From NCBI GenBank assembly GCA_012035435.1, contig JAAUPH010000032.1, forward strand, positions 1 through 13,598: DNA of 13,598 bases, read 5' to 3'. The notes beneath the pieces were generated by a model. The model searched no databases. It saw nothing but the letters and a program-made list of their open reading frames with translations, and had not been told where the DNA came from. This DNA is from Sphingopyxis sp. (GTDB lineage Bacteria > Pseudomonadota > Alphaproteobacteria > Sphingomonadales > Sphingomonadaceae). Position numbers and translations under genes: made by a program. Positions within the stretch are counted from its first letter, which is position 1. Every line of letters begins with the position of its first letter. Below, piece by piece: positions 7,673-13,598 of this stretch.

Positions 7673-8302
7673 TCAGCGAAATTTGAGCCAGAGCCAAACA
7701 ATGGCGTTCACTAGCATCGAGACAATGAACAAGACCATCACGTCGACGGGCGGAGCGACCGCAGCACGGTGCAGGACCCACCACGCAGGGGCAGGAAGAA
7801 CGAAGGCGTACCAGCCAGCAAGTCCAGCCCAAAGCCAGGCCCGTTCCTCATGGTCATCGATCGCGCGGTGGTAGGCGATGCAGGCAGCGCCAATTCCGAT
7901 GAACCAAAGCGCCGACGCTGCGAGCGCAAAGTCGGGATTGAGCGGCAGATTGCTGAGCAATTTGGGCGCGCTGCGCGCGGCTTCGCCATCCGTTATTAAG
8001 AGGAGGGCAATCACGCCACCGAGCAGCGCTGACCCCGCGAGGCTTCCCCAGTATAGCCGGCGGCGCGGCGACATAGTACGCCATTTGGGCAGATATGGGA
8101 CAGTGAGCAAGAGGGTGACAGTGGTGATGAAGGTGCCGACCGTGACGCCACCGAAACGCGGCGATATCGGGGGTGAGCCGTCTTCGGACATGGCCGCCAG
8201 AAAGCCCTCAGCGACCCCGGCACAGAAGATTGCGGCGACCAATCCGATTAGCAGTCCGATTAAGGCCCTGATGCTGGACGAAGCGTCCTGAGGTTCAGTC
8301 AT
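7673..8302 (-). CDS. Six-TM integral membrane protein, partner of an XRE regulator
   Basis: 209 aa, family not recognised. Hydrophobic segments at about residues 13-36, 52-71, 84-104, 124-144, 154-176 and 187-206 suggest six membrane helices, with a positively charged loop MSPRRRLYW after the second. The ATG at 8302 has GGAG six bases before it and overlaps the stop of the XRE gene by eight bases, so the two are surely co-translated. Small XRE regulators paired with a multi-span membrane protein are a recurring arrangement in bacteria, in which the membrane protein may sense a signal or control the regulator; that role is inference. Other Met codons upstream in this frame lie within the XRE gene and are less likely starts. 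Confidence 0.8.
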   Translation of the reverse strand: MTEPQDASSSIRALIGLLIGLVAAIFCAGVAEGFLAAMSEDGSPPISPRFGGVTVGTFITTVTLLLTVPYLPKWRTMSPRRRLYWGSLAGSALLGGVIALLLITDGEAARSAPKLLSNLPLNPDFALAASALWFIGIGAACIAYHRAIDDHEERAWLWAGLAGWYAFVLPAPAWWVLHRAAVAPPVDVMVLFIVSMLVNAIVWLWLKFR

Positions 8303-8504
8303 TTTGGTCTCCGCAGCCATCATCGAAAATCTCCTCAATCCGCATGCCAAACAGCCGCGCGAGCTTGAACGCCAGCGGAAGCGAGGGGTCATATTTGCCC
8401 GTCTCGATTGCATTCACCGCCTGGCGCGACACGTCGAGCCGGTCGGCCAGCTCCGCCTGACTCCAATTCTGCATTGCGCGCAGGACTTTCAGCCTATTGT
8501 TCAT
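8295..8504 (-). CDS. Small XRE-family (Cro/CI-type) transcriptional regulator
   Basis: 69 aa, essentially a stand-alone helix-turn-helix domain: RLKVLRAMQNWSQAELADRL, recognition helix in VSRQAVNAIETGKY, then DPSLPLAFKLARLFGMRIEE and IFDDG. The single-domain form resembles regulators that bind DNA as dimers. The ATG at 8504 follows GAGGAACT. The gene overlaps the membrane-protein gene downstream and diverges from the molybdoenzyme gene. The shared upstream region has a TGACATGTCA palindrome overlapping the TTGACA of its own candidate promoter, which suggests autoregulation. Confidence 0.92.
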   Translation of the reverse strand: MNNRLKVLRAMQNWSQAELADRLDVSRQAVNAIETGKYDPSLPLAFKLARLFGMRIEEIFDDGCGDQND

Positions 8505-8541
8505 AGTTCCTCGCTGATACCCGTTTGTCAGGCACGCATGA

Positions 8542-8570
8542 CATTTAGACAGGATTCACTGACATGTCAA
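8542..8570 (-). promoter_or_regulatory. Candidate promoter of the XRE-membrane protein unit
   Basis: On the minus strand, TTGACA (8570-8565) is a perfect -35, followed after 17 bases by TAAATG (8547-8542), a weak -10. The -35 overlaps the palindrome at 8560-8569, so a protein bound there would block this promoter. Assignment is by consensus match only. Confidence 0.4.
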
Positions 8571-8574
8571 TAAT
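8546..8574 (+). promoter_or_regulatory. Candidate promoter of the molybdoenzyme gene
   Basis: TAGACA (8546-8551) and AATAAT (8569-8574) each match the sigma-70 consensus at five of six positions and are 17 bases apart. The TGACATGTCA palindrome falls in the spacer and touches the -10. Transcription would begin near 8581, giving a leader of about 77 bases. It overlaps almost exactly with the promoter proposed for the opposite strand. Confidence 0.4.
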
Positions 8575-8657
8575 ACCTTACAAAATGACTTGCGAGGCTG
8601 ACATTGGACAGCCGTGACAAGCATGATAGTCTGCGCATCGAGCGAGGGAGAATTGCT

Positions 8658-10733
8658 ATGACGATACACGCGCGGACGTGCCATATCTGTGAGGCGAACT
8701 GCGGGGTGCTGGTCGAGATGGAGGGGCGACGGGCCGTCTCTATCAAGGGCAATCCCGACCATGTCCTGAGCCGCGGACATATCTGCCCCAAGGCGACAGC
8801 GATTGCCGATTTGCAGGATGATCCCGACCGGCTGCGCGCACCGATGAAGCGCACCGCCGACGGCTGGGAAGCTCTTGATTGGGACAGTGCATATACAGAG
8901 ATCGCCGCGCGTCTTGTCACGCTACAGGCGGAGCAAGCGCGCGTGGCATTTTATGTGGGCAATCCGGCGGCGCATGATTATGCGCTGTCGGGCCAAATGG
9001 GTGCGCTGCGGCGAGCGGTGGGGTCAAAAGGGACTTTCTCAGCCTCGACGCTGGACCAGATCCCGCACCATTATGCGCAATATCAAATGTATGGCCATGT
9101 CAGCCTGGCTGCCGTGCCCGACATTGACCATATGCAGGCGCTGGTCATCGTTGGCGGCAATCCTGCGGCGTCGAACGGCAGTATCTGGACCGTCCCCGAT
9201 TTCAAAAACCGGGTGAAGGAGATGCAGGCACGCGGCGGTTCGCTGATCGTTGTTGATCCGCGCCGGACCGAAACTGCCAAGCTCGCCGACCATTGGGTGC
9301 CGGTGAGGCCGGGCACCGATACGGCATTGCTGATCGCCATCCTGCGCGGGGTGCGATCGCGGCGGCCGGACTTGCCCGAAGCATTGGCGGCTTTGGTCGA
9401 CGACAGCTGGAACGGCATCGACGGCCATCTCGCGGGTTTCGACATGGCGGCGCTGATCGACCATTGCGGCGTGGCAGAGGCCGACATCGCAGCGATTGCT
9501 GATCTGCTCACCGGCTTTGGACCGGCCGCCATCTATGGCCGCATGGGCGTGTCGGTCACCGAATATGGAACGGTCAACCAATGGTTGATCCAGCTGATCA
9601 ATCTGGCCAGCGGCAATCTTGACCGCGTTGGCGGGACGATGTTTCCCGAACCCTTGCTCGACACTGTCGCGCTGGTCGGACGGGGGGGCATCAAGACTAT
9701 CGAAACCGCGCGCGGGCCGATGCCGTCGGTGATGGGCGAAATCCCGATGGTGGCCTTCGCCGACGAGCTGCTGCGCGCGGATGATCAGCGCGTCCGCGCA
9801 CTGTTCGTGATGGCGGGCAATCCGGTGCTGTCGGCCCCCGACGGCGGGCGCACTGACGAAGCGCTAGCAGCGCTCGACCTCATGGTCTCGTTCGACATGT
9901 ATGTTACCGAAACCAGCCGCCACGCCCATTACATCCTGCCCCCGTGCGGGCCGCTGGAAAAGGATCATTATCCGCTCTTCTTTGGTCCGCTCGCCGTGCG
10001 CAATTTCGGCGCATACTCGCCCGCGCTGCTGGCGAAAGAACCGGGCAGCAAAGCCGATTGGGAAGTGGTGTGTGAACTGGCCGCCGCCATCCATGTCGCG
10101 AAGGGTGAGGCGGTGCCGAACACCCCCACCCCGCGCGAGCAGCTCGATCAGATGCTGCGGGCCTCGCCCAAGGGCATGTCGCTGGCGGACGTCGAGGCAC
10201 AGCCCAACGGCGTCGATCTGGGCCCGCTGCGGCCCAATCTTGCCGAGCGCATCCGCACGCCAAACAAGCGCATCCACGCCGTGCCCGCGCCGCTGGTCGA
10301 AGAACTGGAGCGGTTCCGTGCTGAACTGTCCACCACTCCTGTTGACAGCTTGCGCCTCATTGGGCGGCGGCATGTGCGGTCGAACAACAGTTGGCTGCAC
10401 AACAGCAAGCGGTTGGTAAAGGGCCCCGATCGCTGCACATTGATGATGCACCCTGACGATGCTGCGGAACGGGGCATAAAGGATGGGGAACTGGTCGAGA
10501 TCACCAGCCGCGTCGGCCGCGTCACCGTCGCCACCGAAGTCACCGGCGACATGATGCCGGGCGCGGTGTCCCTCCCGCACGGCTGGGGTCATGGCCGCAC
10601 CGGGGTTGGCTGGCAGACCGCTGCGGCCCATGCCGGGGTGTCGCTCAACGATCTGACCGATCCAGAGCTGCACTGCCGGCTCACGGGCAATGCGGTGCTG
10701 AATGCGACACCGGTGGTGGTCAGCCGCGCTTGA
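8658..10733 (+). CDS. Cytoplasmic molybdopterin-dependent oxidoreductase (formate dehydrogenase/nitrate reductase-like, DMSO reductase superfamily)
   Basis: 691 aa. The ATG at 8658 with GAGGGAG upstream starts directly before the iron-sulfur motif; an earlier frame-open start at 8604 lacks this. The N-terminal [4Fe-4S] site is CxxCxxxC with a fourth Cys in HICPK (Cys8, 11, 15, 43). Bis-MGD-binding features include IVGGNPAASNGS, VVDPRRTETAKLADHWVPVR and PGTDTALL. A C-terminal molydop-binding domain has LMMHPDDAAERGIKDGELVE, SRVGRVT and SLPHGWGHGRTGVG. There is no Tat signal, so it acts in the cytoplasm. Around the expected Mo-ligand region (FSASTLDQIPHH, residues 127-138) there is no Cys and no in-frame TGA for selenocysteine, so the metal ligand is probably Ser, Thr or Asp, or the protein is another subtype. 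No partner subunit or cofactor-maturation gene is nearby. The substrate cannot be assigned from sequence alone. Confidence 0.9.
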   Translation: MTIHARTCHICEANCGVLVEMEGRRAVSIKGNPDHVLSRGHICPKATAIADLQDDPDRLRAPMKRTADGWEALDWDSAYTEIAARLVTLQAEQARVAFYVGNPAAHDYALSGQMGALRRAVGSKGTFSASTLDQIPHHYAQYQMYGHVSLAAVPDIDHMQALVIVGGNPAASNGSIWTVPDFKNRVKEMQARGGSLIVVDPRRTETAKLADHWVPVRPGTDTALLIAILRGVRSRRPDLPEALAALVDDSWNGIDGHLAGFDMAALIDHCGVAEADIAAIADLLTGFGPAAIYGRMGVSVTEYGTVNQWLIQLINLASGNLDRVGGTMFPEPLLDTVALVGRGGIKTIETARGPMPSVMGEIPMVAFADELLRADDQRVRALFVMAGNPVLSAPDGGRTDEALAALDLMVSFDMYVTETSRHAHYILPPCGPLEKDHYPLFFGPLAVRNFGAYSPALLAKEPGSKADWEVVCELAAAIHVAKGEAVPNTPTPREQLDQMLRASPKGMSLADVEAQPNGVDLGPLRPNLAERIRTPNKRIHAVPAPLVEELERFRAELSTTPVDSLRLIGRRHVRSNNSWLHNSKRLVKGPDRCTLMMHPDDAAERGIKDGELVEITSRVGRVTVATEVTGDMMPGAVSLPHGWGHGRTGVGWQTAAAHAGVSLNDLTDPELHCRLTGNAVLNATPVVVSRA

Positions 10734-10802
10734 CCCGCACTTCACTCTGCGCCAAGGCTCCAGCGATTGTTGCACCTGCGAAGAAATGGGGACTTTGCTG
10801 CC

Positions 10803-11717
10803 GTGGCCGAGGCAAAAGGCTTAAGTTTTCAGGACATGATCCTGACGCTCCACCAATATTGGAGCCAGCGCGGCTGCGCCATTTTGCAGCCCTATGACAT
10901 GCGCGTCGGTGCAGGCACTTTCCACCCCGCGACCACGCTACGCAGCCTGGGTCCGCAGCCGTGGAATGTCGCCTATGTCCAACCGAGCCGCCGCCCGACC
11001 GACGGCCGCTATGGCGAAAACCCCAATCGCCTACAGCATTATTATCAGTATCAGGTGATCATGAAGCCGTCGCCGGCCGACCTGCAAGAGCAGTATCTCG
11101 GCAGCCTGACCGCCATCGGCATCGATCCGCTGGCACACGACATCCGTTTTGTCGAAGATGATTGGGAAAGCCCGACGCTGGGGGCCTGGGGCCTCGGCTG
11201 GGAGGTCTGGTGCGACGGGATGGAAGTGACGCAGTTCACTTACTTTCAGCAGATGGGCGGCTATGACTGCAAGCCGGTTGCGGGCGAGCTCACCTATGGC
11301 CTCGAACGGCTCGCTATGTATATTCAGGGCGTCGATAATGTTTACGACCTGCGTTTTTCGGACGCGGTCGGCGATGTCGCGGCGCTCAGCTATGGCGACG
11401 TCTTTCTCGAAAATGAAAAGCAATTTTCGAAATGGAATTTCGAGGTTGCCGACACAGCCGCGCTGTTAAAGGGGTTCGAGGCGGCCGAGGCCGAATGTCA
11501 GCGCGCCATCGAAGCGGCGGTGCCGCTCGCCGCCTATGACCAGGCGATTGAGGCATCGCATCTGTTCAACCTGCTCCAAGCGCGCGGCGTAATCGGCGTA
11601 CAGGAACGCGCAAACTATATGGCTCGCGTCCGCGATCTGGCAAAGGGTAGCTGCAAGGCTTGGATCGACAGCCAAAGCGCGACGTGGACGGCGGAATATC
11701 CGGGGTGGGTGTTGTGA
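10803..11717 (+). CDS. glyQ: Glycyl-tRNA synthetase alpha subunit
   Basis: Catalytic subunit of the bacterial alpha2beta2 GlyRS, forming Gly-tRNA(Gly). From the GTG at 10803 it is 304 aa, close to the family length. The family N-terminus [14 protein letters not shown] begins at residue 7, followed by [14 protein letters not shown] (29-42), [20 protein letters not shown] and [18 protein letters not shown]. The same frame is open back to a TTG at 10767, but that adds 12 residues with no family resemblance. GGGG stands about 11 bases before the GTG, a modest ribosome binding site. It lies 69 bp after the molybdoenzyme gene and 40 bp before glyS, with which it forms an operon. Confidence 0.96.
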   Translation: MAEAKGLSFQDMILTLHQYWSQRGCAILQPYDMRVGAGTFHPATTLRSLGPQPWNVAYVQPSRRPTDGRYGENPNRLQHYYQYQVIMKPSPADLQEQYLGSLTAIGIDPLAHDIRFVEDDWESPTLGAWGLGWEVWCDGMEVTQFTYFQQMGGYDCKPVAGELTYGLERLAMYIQGVDNVYDLRFSDAVGDVAALSYGDVFLENEKQFSKWNFEVADTAALLKGFEAAEAECQRAIEAAVPLAAYDQAIEASHLFNLLQARGVIGVQERANYMARVRDLAKGSCKAWIDSQSATWTAEYPGWVL

Positions 11718-11726
11718 TGGTTGTTG

Positions 11727-11754
11727 TAAATCCTCCCCGGAACGGGGAGGATTT
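11727..11754 (+). repeat. Palindromic repeat, copy 1, between glyQ and glyS
   Basis: A perfect 12-bp stem (AAATCCTCCCCG at 11728-11739 with CGGGGAGGATTT at 11743-11754) closes a GAA loop. Twenty-four bases (11727-11750) are identical to 13508-13531. CCTCCCC/GGGGAGG hairpins of this kind are, as I recall, dispersed in sphingomonad and related alphaproteobacterial genomes. The right arm doubles as the glyS ribosome binding site. Confidence 0.85.
11744..11751 (+). promoter_or_regulatory. glyS ribosome binding site located in the arm of the palindromic repeat
   Basis: GGGGAGGA lies just before TTTGAC and the ATG at 11758, with GGAGG seven bases from the start codon. The whole site is in the right arm of the hairpin at 11728-11754, so the folded RNA would hide it. 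No other Shine-Dalgarno sequence is present. Confidence 0.7.
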
Positions 11755-11757
11755 GAC

Positions 11758-13598
11758 ATGACCGATTTCCTGCTTGAACTCCGCAGCGAGGAAATCCCTG
11801 CGCGGATGCAGGTCAAGGCCAAGGCCGACCTCGAAAAACTGTTCGCCGATGCGCTGGCCAAGGCAGGGCTGGCGGCGGCGACTGTCGAGACGTTTGCGAC
11901 CCCGCGCCGCCTGGCTCTGATCGCGCGCGATCTGCCGCTCGCAACGCAATCGGTGAGCGAGGAGACCAAGGGACCGAAGGTCGCGCGCCGCCGCAGGCGC
12001 TCGAAGGTTTCCTGCGCAAGACGGGCCTTACGCAGGATCAGCTGGTTGAGCGTGACGGTGTCTATTTCGCTATTGTCGACAAGCCGGGCCGTGCGACCGC
12101 AGACGTGCTGGCAGAGGCCATCCCCGCCATCATCCGCGCCTTTCCCTGGCCCAAATCGATGCGCTGGGGCGCGGCGAGCGGCGTTAGCGAGAGCCTGCGC
12201 TGGGTGCGTCCCTTGTCGGGGATCGTGGCGCTGCTCGGCGATGATGTCGTGCCCTGCGAGATTGAGGGCGTGGTCAGCGGGCGTGAGACGATGGGACACC
12301 GGTTCCACTCGTCAGGCTCCGTCAGCATCGCCAACGCGGGCGCCTATGTCGAAGCCCTGCACGCGGCGCATGTGATCGTTCATTTCTCCGAACGCTGCGC
12401 GCTGATCCGCGATGGCGCGGCCAAGGCGGCGGCGGACGCGGGCCTCGTGCTGGTCGAGGATGAGGCGCTGGTCGTCGAAAACGCGGGCCTCACCGAATGG
12501 CCATTGCCGCTGCTCGGGCGCTTCGACGAAGCCTTCCTCGAAGTCCCACCCGAAGTCATCCAGCTGACGGCGCGGGTGAACCAGAAATATTTCGTGTGCG
12601 AGGATGGGGCTGGCAAACTCGCCAACGCGTTCATCTGCACCGCCAACATCACCCCCAGCGACGGCGGCGCAGCCATCGTCGACGGCAACCGCAAGGTTCT
12701 GGCGGCGCGATTGTCCGATGCGCGCTTCTTCTGGGAGCAGGACCAGAAAAAGACTCTGGCAGAGCATGCGGAGAAGCTGGGCAATATCGTGTTTCATGAA
12801 AAGCTCGGCACGGTCGAGCAACGGCATGCTCGTTTCGTTTCACTCGCTGATGACTTTCAAGGTGAGTGGCTCGACGCCGTTGAGCACGCGCGTTCTGCGG
12901 CAGCATTATTAAAGGCTGATCTCGTTACGGAAATGGTGCTGGAGTTTCCAGAATTACAAGGCGTGATGGGCGGCTACTATGCACTGCACGAAGGACAGCA
13001 TCCACACGTGGCAGCGGCCATTCGCGAACAATATAAGCCACTAGGTCAAGCCGACGCTCTGCCGGATGGTCGGGCCGCAGTAATGGTAGCTCTTATTGAT
13101 AAAGTTGATGCTCTGGCGGGGTTTTTCGGTGCGGGCCTGCTGCCAACCGGATCTAAAGACCCGTTTGCACTGCGCAGAGCAGCACTTGGTGTCATCAGAC
13201 TGATTTGTGAAAACGGCCTTCGCATTCGCCTTTCGACACTGCTTGATGCGGCTGCACAATTGTATCGCAATCAAGGCGTAGACGTGATGAATTCCAGCGG
13301 TCAATTGCTGGATTTCCTAGCCGACCGCCTCAAAGTCCAGCAACGCGAGGCCGGCGTTCGCCACGACCTGATCGACGCGGTGTTCGCGCTTGGCGGGGAG
13401 GATGACCTTGTCCGCCTGCTTGCGCGTGTGAAGGCTTTGCAGGCGTTTATGGACACCGCCGATGGTGCGGATTTGCTCAGCGCGTACAAGCGCGCGGCGA
13501 ATATCCTTAAATCCTCCCCGGAACGGGGAGGGGACCGCCGACGCAGTCGGTGGTGGAGGGGTCGCTCACGGCCTCACCCGAACTCGCGTCTTCACCCG
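11758..13598 (+). pseudogene. glyS: Glycyl-tRNA synthetase beta subunit, frameshifted once and cut by the window edge
   Basis: Beta subunit that binds tRNA(Gly) with GlyQ. It begins TDFLLELRSEEIPARMQ, the family signature. At 11983-11985 one base is missing: the frame reads KGPKV and then runs into an Arg-rich nonsense tail ending at 12375. Restoring one G gives GAPPQALEGFLRKTGL and an uninterrupted GlyS frame to the window end. This includes GRETMGHRFHSS, EVPPEVIQLTARVNQKYF, LVTEMVLEFPELQG, TGSKDPFALRRAALGVIRL and AYKRAANILK. The subunit is essential, so sequence error is the likeliest cause; entry as a pseudogene records the broken frame only. The stretch 12781-13320 is about 53 percent GC against 68-70 percent in nearby sequence. 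After AANILK a palindromic repeat is read in frame as KSSPERGGDRRRSRWWRG and the frame is still open at 13598. About 100 residues of C-terminal anticodon-binding domain should follow outside. Confidence 0.93.
13508..13561 (+). repeat. Palindromic repeat, copy 2, in frame within glyS
   Basis: The first part (13508-13531) is identical to copy 1 and forms a 9-bp core hairpin (TCCTCCCCG/CGGGGAGG) with a GAA loop. The second part forms another hairpin, ACCGCCGA (13534-13541) with TCGGTGGT (13547-13554) around a 5-base loop and one G-T pair, followed by GGAGGGG. It is a longer, two-hairpin version of copy 1. Its position after the AANILK codons of glyS, with no stop created, makes it part of the predicted protein. 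Confidence 0.8.

Larger units (their letters stand above)
8526..8619. promoter_or_regulatory. TGACA/TGTCA motif cluster, putative operator field
   Basis: Within 94 bp the pentamer TGACA or its complement occurs at 8526-8530 (TGTCA), 8539-8543 (TGACA), 8560-8564 and 8565-8569 (together the perfect palindrome TGACATGTCA), 8599-8603 and 8615-8619, with near-copies AGACA (8547-8551) and GGACA (8606-8610). The first two form an inverted repeat with an 8-base spacer. The cluster covers both promoter candidates between the XRE and molybdoenzyme genes. Binding by the XRE protein is inference. Confidence 0.4.

Noticed and set aside
7658..7675. GGGGAGGGGGG run after the TraB/GumN start, similar to one arm of the palindromic repeat
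   Set aside because: Only one arm is present, with no CCTCCCC partner nearby and no flanking identity to the two real copies.
9864..10775. 303-aa open frame on the minus strand
   Set aside because: Antisense to the C-terminal half of the molybdoenzyme; composition mirrors its codons and no domain is visible.
10767..10802. TTG start of glyQ with 12 extra residues
   Set aside because: The added residues do not resemble GlyQ; the GTG at 10803 gives the family-like start.
11980..12000. Programmed ribosomal frameshift in glyS
   Set aside because: There is no slippery heptamer and no reason for it in this family; a single-base error in a GC-rich run is simpler and matches the phoD case.
11466..12308. 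280-aa open frame on the minus strand across the glyQ-glyS junction
   Set aside because: Antisense to well-supported synthetase genes and passes through the hairpin repeat; no family features.

Overview
The window is a GC-rich, densely coded chromosomal segment. The protein sequences and the gene content (rplY-pth-ychF neighbourhood, glyQ-glyS, PhoD-like phosphatase, tandem TraB/GumN proteins, a palindromic repeat of the CCTCCCC/GGGGAGG type) suggest an alphaproteobacterium, most likely order Sphingomonadales. This assignment is by pattern recognition, not by a database search.

Layout. The left 8.5 kb is read almost entirely on the minus strand. Left to right it holds: a Tat-exported PhoD-like phosphatase (partial, frameshifted), a small exported protein with a possible leaderless promoter, ychF, a short-chain dehydrogenase with an unexpected Tat signal, one plus-strand CAP/SCP-like secreted protein, pth, rplY, two tandem TraB/GumN-family proteins (the upstream one with a plain signal peptide, the downstream one a lipoprotein), and a six-TM membrane protein overlapped by the gene of a small XRE-type regulator. 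The right 5 kb is on the plus strand: a cytoplasmic molybdopterin/[4Fe-4S] oxidoreductase divergent from the XRE gene, then glyQ and glyS (glycyl-tRNA synthetase alpha and beta). There is no gene-free stretch over 300 bases. I see no tRNA, rRNA, CRISPR array or insertion sequence.

How the genes work together. rplY, pth and ychF all serve the ribosome or translation and are often neighbours. Here ychF is separated from the other two by the CAP gene and the SDR gene. The XRE regulator and its membrane partner form one overlapping unit. The 153-bp region they share with the molybdoenzyme carries back-to-back promoter candidates and a cluster of TGACA/TGTCA motifs, a plausible operator field. GlyQ and GlyS form the alpha2beta2 glycyl-tRNA synthetase.

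Most noteworthy points. (1) A 24-bp palindromic repeat occurs twice around glyS: one copy supplies the Shine-Dalgarno sequence of glyS and the other lies in frame inside the glyS coding region, in the manner of a protein-embedded palindromic element. (2) glyS carries a roughly 540-bp low-GC patch that looks like a recombination mosaic. (3) Both phoD and glyS contain a single-base frameshift at a GC-rich site; in an essential gene such as glyS this more likely reflects sequence error than decay. I found no clear evidence of a wholly new multi-gene defence or metabolic system.
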